Assembly: GCA_036674765.1 (NCBI GenBank)
Contig: JARVKI010000103.1
Location: 62,001 to 126,000, forward strand
Source of the DNA: Seiridium cupressi
Taxonomy: Eukaryota; Ascomycota; Sordariomycetes; Amphisphaeriales; Sporocadaceae
Reading direction: 5' to 3'
DNA: 64,000 nucleotides
This document shows positions 24,132 to 36,501 of this stretch, piece by piece. A program made the translations under genes and the position numbers. How positions within the stretch are numbered: position 1 is the first letter of the stretch; every line of letters begins with the position of its first letter. A model generated the notes under the pieces. That model had not been told where the DNA came from. It ran no database searches and was given only the letters and a program-made list of their open reading frames with translations.

Positions 24132-25919
24132 ATGACGGAAGCTGGAGATCCCGTTGTTCTTCCCCCTCGCATGAGCTCTCGGAAGTTTCATGACTTTATT
24201 GGTCGAGCTGTGCAAGTGGTTGGCAGCGAAAACGTCACTGTCATCAGAGAGCCGGCACACTTCTCGCAGCAAGATTACGCTAATCCATCGAGAGCACACG
24301 ATATGTTTCATGTCCTCGAGAAAGAGCACTTCTTGGCTTCTGCAGTCGTCGCGCCGCGGCATGTCCCGGATGTCCAGGACATGATGAGGCTGGTGAACGA
24401 ATTTGACATACCAATTTGGCCATATTCCACAGGGAAAAACCTCGGATATGGCGGCGCTGCTCCGCGTGTTCGTGGCAGTGTAGCCCTTGATCTAGGCCGA
24501 CACTTGAACAAAGTCCTCGAGGTCAACACCGATGCCGCTTATGCCCTCGTTGAGCCAGGTGTTTCTTACTTCGATCTACATGACTACCTGGTCAAGAACA
24601 ACCTTCGAGAGAAAGTATGGACGGATGTGCCTGACCTGGGTGGTGGCTCTGTTATGGGGAATGCGTTGGAGCGGGGTGTTGGATTTACTCCTTATGCCGA
24701 CCACTGGTAAGTGAGACGGGACTCCAATGTTGGTGTTTGCGTTGCATCTTCACTAACACGTTCAGGATGATGCACTGTGGTCTCGAAGTTGTACTGCCTG
24801 ACGGCTCCCTCATCAGGACGGGTATGGGCGCCCTGCCTAGCCCAAAGGCCGACAAAAGCATGCCACCCCATGAGCAGGAGTGGAACAAGAGTTGGCAACT
24901 GTTCAACTATGGGTTCGGTCCATATAATGACGGTATTTTTTCTCAATCCTCGCTTGGTGTAGTAGTCAAAATGGGCGTGTCACTCATGATGAACCCCGGG
25001 GGTTTCCAATCTTACTTGATCACTTTTCCACGTAACGATGATCTGCACCGAGTTGTTGAGATTTTGCGGCCGCTGCGCATCTCCAACGTGCTACACGCAC
25101 CCAAGCTGGAAAATATTCTTGTAGCCGCAGCCCTTGCTGTATGCTTTCCCTTCCCTCATCAGTCATCGAAGTCGTTTTGCTAACTATCAACAGGGCCCTC
25201 GAACTGCATACACCAAGTCAGACAAGCCTTTAAACGAGATGGAATTAGATGAAATTGCTAGAAAGCTTAAACTTGGTCGTTGGAATTTGTATGGCGCACT
25301 TTATGGGCCCAAAGTGGTTCGCGATGCCCTCTGGTCCGTCATCAAGTCCTCTTTCGGGCAGGTCCCGGGAGCCAACTTCTACTTCACCGAGGACCGTCCC
25401 GACGACCGCGCAATGCAAACGCGCAATACCACCCTCCAGGGCATCCCGTCTATCACTGAGCTTGGCTGGGTTAACTGGCTGCCGAACGGGAGCCACCTCT
25501 TCTTCTCACCTATCGCGCCGGTGACTGGCAACGACGCACAGGCGCAGTATGAACTGACACGTCAGTGCGTCGAGGAGCACGGGTTCGATTTCCTTTGGTC
25601 AATTGTCTTCGGTCTCCGCGAGATGCATCATATCGTATGTCTCGTGTTCAACCGCGAGGACAAGGAGAGCCGTCGACGTGCCCATGCACTGATCAAGACT
25701 CTAATCGCCGAGGCAGCTAAGAGGGGTTGGGGAGAATATAGAGCTCATCTCGCGCTCATGGATCAGATCGCGGCGACGTATAACTTCAATGACAATGCGC
25801 AGATGAAGTTAAACGAGACATTGAAGAACGCGCTGGATCCCAAAGGGGTGCTAGCACCCGGTAAAAACGGCATCTGGCCGGCGAAGTACAACAAAGAGGA
25901 ATGGACCATACCGAACTAG
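24132..25919 (+). CDS. vanillyl-alcohol oxidase-type FAD enzyme, 557 aa
   Basis: Flavoenzyme of the VAO/p-cresol methylhydroxylase family, oxidising para-substituted phenolics such as vanillyl alcohol or 4-methoxymethylphenol. Exons are 24132-24706, 24766-25138 and 25194-25919 (introns 59 and 55 bp), totalling 1674 nt, very close to the 560 aa of the Penicillium enzyme. An FAD-binding (PP-loop) domain is first: KNLGYGGAAPR, DVPDLGGGSVMGNALERGVG, TPYADHWMMHCG. The C-terminal cap and substrate domain follow: GRWNLYGALYGP, NFYFTED, REMHHIVC and WGEYRAH. By the known VAO structure, the His of the MHHI motif carries covalent FAD, and the Tyr-Arg of GEYR and the Asp of DVPDLGG are active-site residues. 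All are present. There is no signal peptide, consistent with an intracellular or peroxisomal enzyme. The reading frame is intact. Confidence 0.95.
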
Positions 25920-28900
25920 CGAGAGACATATTAGGCTATTCTTCTAACACATGGATTGCGTATAATATAATAAGCTATCTGCAGTAGATAATTCCCCATT
26001 CTTTTGCATTGAATCTTATTGAGACCTTATAATGCCTCGACGTAGCCGAAGGGACCTCCAAGGGAGGCGTTCTCTCGGATTGAATTGCCTGACTTGCGAT
26101 CCCCGATCATTTGGTACAGCGAGTTTTTACCTTGTCTTTCTCTGGCTTCTACAACGTGCCTTGGTTTGCTGGGTTTGCATCCGCTCTACGTGGTACCAAG
26201 CCACCAATGTGACTTTTGCTTCACTAGACGTGTCTAGCTGAGCAGGATCGATGAGGTCGCTGTGGAAGGAATCTAGGGATAGTGATCTTGAGCTAGGCGG
26301 AATAGACTCGATGGCTTTGGCAGGACTTAGACTGGGTACAGACTCAATGCTACATACCCTAGATTTGACAATTAGAGAAAATCCACGACCCTTGGGCAAG
26401 ATTGGCCAAGCAAGCAGCCCCCGTAAGCAGCATCGGCAACCCAGCGACTGCGCACCAGACGGACCTCACTGCCCCGCACCACATTCCGCGCCCCATGTAC
26501 ATACACGTCCATCCGATCGAAAAGTAGGCAGTGCCCTGCTGCGGTCTACAGTCCAGAAGAGGCTTTAGCAAATCCTCTCATTTTTTTTCTAACCGCGTAC
26601 TTGTGCCTAGTGGATAGCGGCTATCTAGGATAATCATGCATTTCTCTACATGCGTTTTTCTGCTGAATTGCTCTCCCTTTGTTTGCTCGGACCAACAGGG
26701 CCTGATGGGACCAGCGCCGTCCTCCGAACGGCCCCGTCAAGCTCTTCCAAGAAGAAATGATGTCATTTGTTTTCGGCCCCGTAAGCCTGCCACCGCTAGT
26801 ACCATACTATGGTATTGTGGGTAAAAAAGGGCACTGGGGCATGTATTTGTGGGCATTTAGTTGATGGCAGGGGTGTTCTGGCGCGTTGATTTGCTCCAAA
26901 ATCAGACGTACCTGGCCTGTGCAGAGACCTGAAGTGTGCCCTTTCTTTTGCCCGATACCATAGTAAGCTTGCTGCTGCTGTTCTAATGCCTGATGCACGC
27001 ATTACGGTCCCCCCCTGAGAGGGTCGAATGTGGGGCGGCTCATGACTTTTGGTCGGGACATCCGGATGTTGCTCAGACTCTTGTTTGTTGCCGAGCTCCT
27101 CTTTTCTTTGTTTTGCAAAACAACAGGTAACACGATTTAGAATTCTAAGCGTGTCATGCCACGAGCTTGTGATAGATAGGACCTGATAGCGTGGTAAAAG
27201 AGGATTTATGGCTACCAGGCCGACAGATAGCTAGTAGGTGGAGTGCAGGCCCTAGGAGCTAGATAGGTAGTAGTCCCCCACAGGTGTATATAGAGGACCC
27301 TGGAACCCATGCTTCTTACCACACCCCATCTGACCCCCAATTTGGCTCCAGCAAGACCGGTCTAGTGCTGTGCCAAGACGATGGCATAGCACATTACAGT
27401 ACGACTTCTGTTCCTCCCTTCTATCAGTGATTTTTCATATAGACAGGTTATAGCGGGCTAGTGCTGATGGGCACGCAGTATGAGAGGAAAGTGAGTGTAT
27501 TGTGTGATCCAGGAGGGAGGAGGAGAAGGGCTCCAACTCCCAGCCGGATGGGCTAAGTAGACAGGGAACACACAGGCACCTAGTGTGTGGTTTCCATCAA
27601 GTGCAGTAAAGTAAGATGCTAGAGCTAAGGTCCTAAATGATGCCACAAAAAGTCATTAGCCAAGACAGAGCGGAAAGGAGGATTTATAATACATTAATCA
27701 GAAGCCGCATAGACTGTTAAGTCATCGTAAATCCCCAATAAAACGATTTGATCGTGGGCGATTCTGCATACCATATAATCTTTTCCATTCTAATGTCCTA
27801 TATTAAATGCAACTGCACTAGAAGTAACGATTAAATTGTTAATATAGGGACTCTTAAGGATTTAAAGAGGTTCGCAATATGGGATTAGCCGGAGGGAATT
27901 TATGTAGGTATATATATGCTTATAGGTCGAGTATTCTACTTCATCCTATCAGCTATTTAAATAACCACGTGTTATCCTACAATTGTTATATATGTTTCTT
28001 TTATTGATTACGACTATTTTAGAAAGCATAAATCTCCGGGTAGATCCTAGATTGAGATAACTGTTTCCGTACAATGTTATCGACTGGTTTTCTTCTCCTC
28101 TGCCTTTTCACATTCGTCTTTATTCTGTTTTTGCGAAGAAGACCAGGAGCTACGAAGTATGTGCTAGTTAAGAGTATCGGTGCCGCTACTACAACATTCA
28201 GAGTCAGTCATTGCTTCTTCCCACCTGCTTGATGAGTTTTCGGGAGTTCAAAACCATGTTTCAAGAGCAGAAATACTGAATCAAGAACCGGTAAACTCCT
28301 AAAACAGGCTATACGGGGTTTAAAATAACTCCAGAAGTTACTTACAACGTACGGAGTCCTTTTAATGCCATATATCAAAAGCCTCATAGACTGGTGTCTT
28401 CGTTTATTATTCCTGTTGACGAGGATGGCGTAGGGATATGACCGCCCAAGGCTAACCATGGCTCTTAGCCAGCAGCTCTCCGTCCATACAAGGGAGTGTA
28501 CCCGGAGATGGTCCCATGCTTGCTTGTGACGGCGCTGTCGCTCGACGGCGACGTCAACCGGGAACTGCGCAGCGCGTTCAGGTCATTAATGTGAAAACTT
28601 CTGGCAGAATGCATTAATAATGCACATGTTACGGAGATCATGCAGCAAATGGCAATCAAGAAACCTGGACGTTGTTCCATACGACCAGATCAATGGTTTC
28701 TATCGTGCTGTTGCCGTTTGCCGCCATGCTTACAGGTATGGATACATTAAGGCCATTTGTTGCAAAGTCGCTAACTTCAATAAATGGGCGACCTTACCTG
28801 TAGCTAAAGTCGCCCAGGCCGAGAGGGTCGTCGAGTTTCCACCCAAGTTAGAAACTCCATGGCCTTTTTTATAACGTTATTTCGGTGTTACCTTGGACAG

Positions 28901-30003
28901 TGGCAATAATACATCAAATGCCCTACTGAATTTTGATGAAACGGGCGAATGTGTTCATAGTATTAATGTCTGTGTCTGATTTGATTAAATTATCGGACCA
29001 GACCTTTTTCCGAATGTTTCGTGATGCATTACTAGTTCACCATTTGATCATCGATAAGAGCCAACTAAATCATCACTCGGGAAAACGGAGCAAGACCTCT
29101 CTCTACAAAGAATGGGCTCGATACCATGACTATAAGTTTGAAACCCCAATAATAACCCCGAAGCCGTTTCAGACGGAATGCGAAGATGATAGTCTTTTCA
29201 GTTGGCCCCAAGAAAACTTCGGGATGTCCATAGCGTTGTGGTCTGTTGTATCTTTTGCGTCTCCGTCTCCCATGTCATCGTAGGGTGAGCACTGATTCAC
29301 TGGGACAGGATGGTTCAAGAAACACGTTGCCATCGATTGAGTGCCGACTCGGCTGGAGAAGAGTCGGGTAAATCTGAGCAACAACCTGCCATATCCCGTC
29401 GGCGGACCTTTGTACCTGATGGCTTTAGTGTAAAATATAAATTCTTTTACTCTCCCGTGGTAACGGGAGGAATTCTATTCAAAGGCAAAGCCAGCTGGCT
29501 TGCTCAATAGCTCTATCTAACCTAGCCACGTAGGCGCTCTACATTTTATCGTGTCAGGATCAAATGTGGCCAGACTTGGCTTGCTCCATTGATGGAGATA
29601 TTGCCAGGCTGCAAGTTAGTGTAAATGATTTGCTGAAAACGGCTCTAGACATGCTAGGCTACGAAACCATCTGATACTTTGTTAACATGGCTAGGGAACT
29701 AAGCGGAAATATAATTCGTTCGAAGAATTTGATGACTAGAAGACCACTTGCTTATGAAGGATTTAGATATACCTTTCACTCCACTGGATTCTTAGTGGTT
29801 GGGGTACTCCGCTAATTGTTACAATTAAAGGCGTTGCTTTAATAAATATATTTATAAATTAACTCAATGCCTCTAGGACATTTTCTCCTCGTTTACTTGT
29901 TATCTGCAATTATAATAGTATCTAACTTGATTTACTAAGGTATAATAAACTATTTTACATAGTGGGTAGTATACTAAAGTTGTATAGATCCACAGGCCCA
30001 ATA
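25920..30003. other. 4-kb gene-poor, partly AT-rich region
   Basis: Contains an imperfect inverted repeat at 26806-26964 (listed separately) and AT-rich stretches (27660-28060 and 29820-29960). A 52-codon frame at 28074-28232 begins with a hydrophobic anchor (LLLCLFTFVFILFLRRRPG) like a microsomal signal anchor, with a GTATGT just after it. No following exon of a known family could be joined. Frames near 28620-29283 look weakly protein-like but unassigned. Confidence 0.3.
26806..26964. repeat. imperfect inverted repeat (hairpin or MITE relic)
   Basis: The left arm (26806-26834, actatggtattgtgggtaaa and on to gggcac) is complementary to the right arm (26936-26964, gtgccctttcttttgcccga and on to taccatagt), with a few mismatches over about 29 bp and a loop of about 100 bp. 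No target duplication is clear. Confidence 0.5.
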
Positions 30004-32001
30004 TCAAAAAGATCTTGGGAGGCGTCCGAGATCCCGTCCCCTTTGTATTGTGCCAAGCCCATCGTTTTCGGAACCAATCTCACTCTGCCAAACTGTTTTG
30101 AGATTTTGAAACTTTTTAATAATCAGAGACAGAGATTGATCCTCATCACCCGGATTGTGCTCAACGCCTGACGCCTTTAATTGCTCAAATGTATGAATTA
30201 TCCTATCCAACGTTTGGAACAAGTCGACTATCTCCTGCGCTGCGACAGGATTCCAAGCGGCCTCCCTTGTCGTCGTGATCTGGTGCAGAAATACCACCAC
30301 ATAGCACAATTGTGAGTACATGCTGCAGGGTACGGTAGTATACAAGCGCAATGGCATGGCGAAGAACAGGTCAAGCCATGCCTTGATGGAGTTGATGCAG
30401 CGTTGGTACACCTGGTAACGCCTCAAGTCTGGTTCGTATTTGGGAATGGATGACTTGACCATTATCCACTCTCTTATGATAAGGGTTGTGTAATGGTAAA
30501 ATCCAAGCATTGTTGCTATGGCTGTCAATTAGTCCAGGAACAACACGACCAAGTACAGGCTACTTACACTCGCTTCCAAATGTGAAGGTGTTTCCATTGT
30601 CAGTGGCAACAAGCTCATCGAGTTGCGACTGTAGAACATCGACCCAGGCCGTTGGCATCTCCATGGTGTTCATCTTCCATGACGAATAGCGGACCTGATT
30701 GATAATGAGTTGCATCTTTACTTGGCGCACAAGCACACTATCTTGCGGTATAGTGCTGTTAGAAACTTGGACGAGGTACTCGTCTAGATGCGCTGACCAC
30801 CGAAGGCCTTCGGCAACCTTGAAAGTTTGCGAAACCCTGTCCCATAGTTAGTATGACAAGAGCATGCAAAGCATCTCGAGGTGGAGGTGTTGATGAGCAG
30901 TATACGTACATTGAAGTAATTAAAAAGGAACCTAATACAACCCTTTGCTCCTCCAGTGTGCGTTCCTTGTTAACAGAATGTTGTGCCACTGTTGATGCTA
31001 GAGGAGGAGGAAATCTCGGAGGGTGCTCCGGCGGTGGCATCTGAAGACCGAGGTCCCAGACCAAGGAGACAGCAAGCTGTGAGGCTAGGGAGGCGAACTG
31101 CTTATCCATTGGAAATAGATGTACCCTGGTATGGAATTAACGAAGAGTCTATTGAGTGCTTGAAAACTCTTAACACACCAGTTAATGAAGGTGAGCAGTC
31201 CTAAAAGCAAGTCAAGGCTCCTCTCGCCGCCAGCAACCACTCTTTCAATGATGGTGCGTCTTGACTGGAGGCTCAGGCAGTTCCGCCTCTTTGCTGACCC
31301 GGATGTGACAGCCATAACATTCAACCAGAAGAAGGGGTACGTCTGCCGAACTAGATCAGATGTCGTTTCGGGTGGAAGATAGACATATGGCGTAAACCAC
31401 TGGACTGGTGTTAGTGTGACGAATTGAAACAGACCGAGGCAGACAGGCTTACCATCAACTCTTCCCGAAACTGCTGAAAACAACTATCGTCATTCATGAC
31501 AGACGCATCGTCGGAAATATTTTCGCCAGTTGAAGGGGTCGAGAGCAGGCTAGCGGATAGTGAGTTCACCCCATCATCCATTTCAACGCCCTCATCCCCG
31601 GAATTGGTGCCATCATCTTCGACCTGACCTGGTTGCTGCGCTCTCAAGAGAGTGACCAGCTGGTCTAGCTTCTCCTCAAGCCTCGCCGACCTCGAGCCTG
31701 CATTGCGCTTGGGTCCGCGCTGCTTGGCTGGAGCCGAGGGCATACATGTCTTACTGAGCCTGCGACACCTAATGTCCATGCACGATGTCAGCTTGCGATA
31801 AAAAGAAGAGAAATTCAAAAGAGAGGGGTGGATATCAATTCCGAGAAAATGGAAAAAGAGAAATCTTACTGACCTCTCGCAGCTAGTGCCATCCGCTCGT
31901 GGGATGCACTTGCACTTGACGCGGGCGCAATTGGTGCACGCTTTGCCGCCCACATTCCGCCGCGACACGGAAGACTGACCCTCGTCCAGCTCGACCGGCA
32001 T
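30004..32001 (-). CDS. Zn2Cys6 fungal transcription factor, 553 aa
   Basis: Exons in gene order are 32001-31874, 31768-31453, 31399-31179, 31125-30910, 30836-30568 and 30515-30004. Introns are 105, 53, 53, 73 and 52 bp, and all joins keep the frame (1662 nt). The zinc cluster is at residues 22-51: C22-x2-C25-x6-C32-x8-C41-x2-C44-x6-C51, split by intron 1. A basic linker (KQRGPKRNAG) and a short coiled coil (LEEKLDQLVTLLR) follow. The fungal regulatory middle region contains YPFFWLNVMAV, SLVWDLGLQMPPP and TFKVAEGLRWSAHLDEYL. The C-terminal half is helical. It is transcribed divergently from the MFS gene starting 626 bp away, a usual arrangement for a pathway regulator and its exporter. Target genes are not known. 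No defects are visible. Confidence 0.88.
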
Positions 32002-32626
32002 GCCAATCGACGTTCGTTGGGTCCAATGCGTGCAGCAGTGAAATGGTGGGAGCGAGTGAAGTCGAGCAGCAGTCTGGGGTTACAGACCGTAAGCCAGATT
32101 AAAAGGCCCGGCGGAACAGGGCATTCTTTATTTCCCGCTCCGGCTGTGATCGGCCAATCAATAGATGAAGTTAGTGTTCTTGGGCCCGCTGCGACGGGTT
32201 ACGGAATGGCGTTTTTAGGTACAGCATCAGCGCACATGCAGTGTGGGACCCATCTAAGTCGGGTGTCTCAGTGTACTTGTAGGTGACCGTAGTTGGCGCA
32301 TTGATTTCAAAAGGTACGCCAATTATGAGAGCAGTCACCAATGTATCCAAGTACCTCCGCAACCCGGAAATTGGAAGCTACTTGCTTTGCGGTTCCGTTT
32401 GGCATTTTGATTGCAAGTGGCTTCTTATTCCCCTTCCCTTTAAAAACTTACAACAGACTCAATGTACTCTTTTCTCAGATTCATTGATGCATTCACGTCC
32501 CTTTTATGCTAGCCTGTGCCTCCAACATTTACGCGCTTCTCGGTCAATATATTTCGAGCGGAAATGCAAACGACTTAATCACTCGAACATTCACCTTCCG
32601 AACCGCCGGTATCTGAACAAGCCACC
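32002..32626. promoter_or_regulatory. divergent promoter between Zn2Cys6 regulator and MFS gene
   Basis: 625 bp shared between the two start codons. It holds CGG/CCG triplets suited to Zn2Cys6 proteins, for example CCGGCGG near 32108 and CCGAACCGCCGG at about 32598-32609, just before the MFS ATG. These are motif matches only; no binding is shown. Confidence 0.35.
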
Positions 32627-34697
32627 ATGGACACTTCCCATACCGATCTCGAGGTCAAACCAGAGAAAACGATAGCGGCCGACCATACAGAGCCGGTTAC
32701 TGGGATCAAGTTCAAGTTGATGTTGCTCAGCCTGACGCTCGCGTCTCTCTTGATCTTTTTAGATACCTCGATCGTATCAACGGCAAGCAAACCAATTTGA
32801 AGAAAAGACAGTCTCGTAGAACTAATTGTGTCTTTGATTTAGGCCGTCCCGCAAATCACCGATGAGTTTCACTCACTCAGTGACATTGGCTGGTATGGAA
32901 GCGCTTATCAGCTTGGGAGGTATTGCTTGTGCCTATCCCTTCACAGCATGTCATTATGGACTACTAAGATACGTTCATAGTGCTGCATTCGGTCCACTAT
33001 CGGGGAATATTTTCCATCATTTTAACTTGAAGGTGAGGGCGCATCGCGAACTCTGATAACTCCCAGTTACTGATTATCACGCAGTGGGCGTATTTGGTCT
33101 TCTTCGCCATTTTCGAGATAGGGTCCGCCATTTGTGGCGTTGCACAATCCTCGGCCATGTTGATTGTAGGCCGAGTTATAGCTGGTGTAAGCAGTGGTGC
33201 TTATACTATCCTTTCCGCTACAGTGCCCCTCGAAAGGCGTCCTGGTAAGTTTTTCGAATGGGGAAGAAATTTGGAGCTAACTCGAATGCTTGAGTAATTC
33301 TGGGAATGCTCATGGGAAGTAAGTCTCCTCGATTCTGAGCAACTACATCTGCATCTAATCAAAACACGATCAGTTGCCCAGCTAGGTACTATTAGTGGGC
33401 CCCTTGTAGGAGGTGCCTTCACGACAGGATGTACTTGGCGGTGGTGTAAGTATGATTGCACAAGTACAACAAATCATAAATTAACGATTTCGGAACGCTT
33501 CTATATCAACCTCCCACTTGGCGCTTTGGTTGCAGTCCCCCTCCTTCTTCTCCACATCCCAGACCAAATCCAAAAGAGCAACCCTCTTAAAGTAGTACGA
33601 GGTATCCATCACCACCTCGACTTGATTGGCTTCGCCCTTCTCGCTCCGGCTATCGTACAGCTCCTACTTGCCCTACAGTTTGGCGGCAACCAATTCTCTT
33701 GGTCATCCTCACAAGTCGTCGGTCTGTTCTGTGGTTCTGGCGCTACCTTCATTATCTGGGTATTTTGGAACATCCACGAAGGCGACAAGGCTTTGCTTCC
33801 CTTCTCCATCATCAAGCGGGAAGAGGTTTGGACGAGCGGTTTCAACTATGCATTCGTGATGTCGACAGTCTTTGGATCTACGTACTTTCTCCCTGTCTAT
33901 TTCCAGGCTGTAATGGGGGCCAACGCTGTAATGAGTGGAGTATACCTCTTGCCAATAGTCTTACCCCAGCTACTATCAGCAGTTGTCGGTGGTTCTTTAG
34001 GTTGGTGATTTTAGGATATCCTCGTAGGCCATGTAGTGTGCTGATGCTCGGGATAGTTACGAAGATTGGTTATGTGCCTCCTTTCGCTCTAGTGGGAGGG
34101 GCGCTAGGGTGCATCGGGAGTGGCTTGTTCTCATTGTTCCAGCCAAACACATCGACCGGAGAGTGGGTTGGGTTCTTGATCATCGCTGGACTTGGTCGTG
34201 GTGCTAGTCTACAGATGGTAAGATCGCATATTTCTCTCTTTCCCATTATAATACTGTCTAAGACATTTCCAGCCCCTCATTGCCATACAGTCAGCAGTCA
34301 CACCAGAAGAAATGTCTCCAGCCATGGCCTTCACTGTATGGTGTCAACATATTGGACCGACAATCTTTCTTACTCTTTACAACACCATATTCGACACAAG
34401 TCTTCGATCACAGATTCCCAAGTACGCGTCCAATGTCGATGCGCAGGCTGTCATTGCTGCTGGTGCTACCAGATTTCGTAGTCTTGTGAGCCCTCAGGAC
34501 CTGCCAGGGTCTTGATAGCATTCTCAACCAGCTTGGTCTACACTTTCTATCCCCAAGCCGGCGCTGGTGTTGTCGCCTGGGTCTCTGCCTGGGGTATGGG
34601 CTGGAAAGATATCCGAAAGAAAAAGGATACCGCGCTTGATCAACCTACGGAGTCGAGCGCTACTACTCAACATGAAGATGGGAAGGGCAACTCGTAG
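32627..34697 (+). pseudogene. MFS transporter (14-TM, DHA2-type) with splice and frame lesions
   Basis: Starts in a near-perfect context (gccaccATGG). Exons: 32627-32782, 32843-32919, 32981-33032, 33085-33244, 33295-33318, 33374-33445, 33497-34000, 34057-34217 and 34273-34697. Motifs of toxin/drug-type H+ antiporters are seen in order: [60 protein letters not shown], ending GMGWKDIRKKK. Three oddities are visible. Intron 1 begins GC, not GT. The intron at 33446-33496 ends AC instead of AG, although WRW-C-FYINLP needs that boundary. After LVSPQDLPG (34501-34509) one base is missing from the frame, giving an immediate TGA; the next frame carries the last 62 residues. A downstream AG at 33531-33534 would rescue splicing in frame but delete FYINLPLGALVAV. 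Restored length is about 543 aa. Paired with the divergent Zn2Cys6 gene. Confidence 0.82.
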
Positions 34698-36073
34698 ATG
34701 GAGCACTCGTCATGAGTGGCCCATTTCACTATCGTACTGGGTCCTGTTGAAGGCATCACTTTGGCCCAGACACTAGGGTTTCGTGGTTAACATGCACCTG
34801 TCCTGATATAAAAGCCCCCTGAGAGTTTGACAGCCATCTAATATATACAATGCGCGACCGTCATTTTATGAATTCAAGCAAAGCGTGTATAGAATCGTCA
34901 AGACCGGTCGCGCTCAGTCCTAGAACCCACCCGCTGGGTTGAAAATCAAGATAGGGCTCCACTAGACTGACATCAACACATCACCTCCATGGACATGCAC
35001 GACACACTCTGGATACTCTATCAGCTAGAAAAAGCACCCACTATCATCGGTGCAAAATGAGAGAAAAATAGAGCCAATTTTCAAGTGACTGTCCCTCACT
35101 GAGTCTTCCAGCCCTATATAATATGCACTTTGATGTGAAGCCTAAAGTTCCAACGTTTAATTGAGTGCAAGACATGCACAATTACCACTGCCCCTTGAAT
35201 GACATAGTACATATATCACTCAGACTTTGCTGTGACGCCATTCGGCCGGGAAAATCAATGTACTCGGTTTGTTTCACCGACTTCGCTATCGTGCACGGGT
35301 AGTCCTAATCCGCCTGCAACCATAGTAGAAGACTAAAAAGCGTGCTTTCGGGGATAGGATTTGGAAGAGGTAGAATAAGCCTGACTAAAATGGACGGGTC
35401 TCGCGTCAATTGCCCGATGATCGAGTATTGGACAATTGTCAACGGAATAACGCCAATTGAGCGGCTGTCCTAAATTGTCTCTTTCATCGCAGTAACTCCG
35501 CGGCGGGGAACAGGGATCATTTGCCCCGCCGGGACGGGCATATTTATTTAATGCGGCTCCGGTCTCGAAATCTCCGTAGTATCGAAAATGCAAACGCTAA
35601 AAACGCACTTTTTTCTCCCGCATTAAGCCGCTTTAAGTTAGGCGTTTATTTTTTCGATAATATCAATATGTTTCCTACCCAGAAGCGACCACTGGCGATC
35701 GCTTAACTCCAGGTCCAGGTTCAGATCTAGATCCACGCCTTATGGGACGAACTCACTTCAAACGAGCATTCCCCTGTCCTATGGACTAATCAAAGCCGGC
35801 CACAATCTCTGCACTCCCACTTGTAATGATGAGAGAGGTTTAACTTGGAACGAGGCGATTGGCCATTTCAATTGCGTTGTGGTCAGGCCACTCCTGAGGA
35901 AGGAGAACCCAAAAAATCGCATAAAAAAAGGGAACAATTTGTGTATTTCACGTGGACTTGATCGAGCGTATGGCTTGCCTTGTTCATCAACCATGTCGTA
36001 TCTCTCAGTTATCTTTGCAATTTAAGAGAAAGCTGCGACAGCTTACCTCACCAAAACATTTGACCTTGGGCGC
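34698..36073. other. intergenic stretch before the retroelement
   Basis: No gene supported. Several TATA-like and CCAAT-like strings occur, but without an associated start. It ends at the GGCGC target duplication of the retroelement. Confidence 0.3.
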
Positions 36074-36501
36074 TGTTACGAACGCAGGCCAGGGGCAAGG
36101 CCTTATATGGGGAACAAGGACTTGGACAGCCAATCACTGCCACAACAATCCCATTGGACGGGAACACAAGCACTCAGGTCACGTGATTAGGAGCGACAGG
36201 AGCGCGGCGCTCCTATAGCTCTAAAAGCGATAAGAGCCGTACGCTCCCAACGCTCTTACGAAATATTAATAAAGGAATAAATAGATATATAATTAAAAGG
36301 ATTTTTTACATAAATAGTTATTACCTTAATAATTAATTTAAATATTTATTTACTTATAAATAAGGTTTATTAAGCCTTAACGATTATATTTTTATTTTTT
36401 AAAATTTAATATTCTTATTTTATATTATATACTTTATTAATATAAATTTAATATTAATATATTATTTTAAAGTTTATTTTAACGATAATATATTCGTTAT
36501 A
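36074..36501 (+). repeat. 5' LTR of the chromovirus
   Basis: Begins TGTTACGAACGCAGG and ends TTCGTTATA, where the ancestral CA end has become TA. It aligns along its whole length with 43513-43940. Its first 150 bp are noticeably less mutated than the same part of the 3' copy. Confidence 0.9.
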
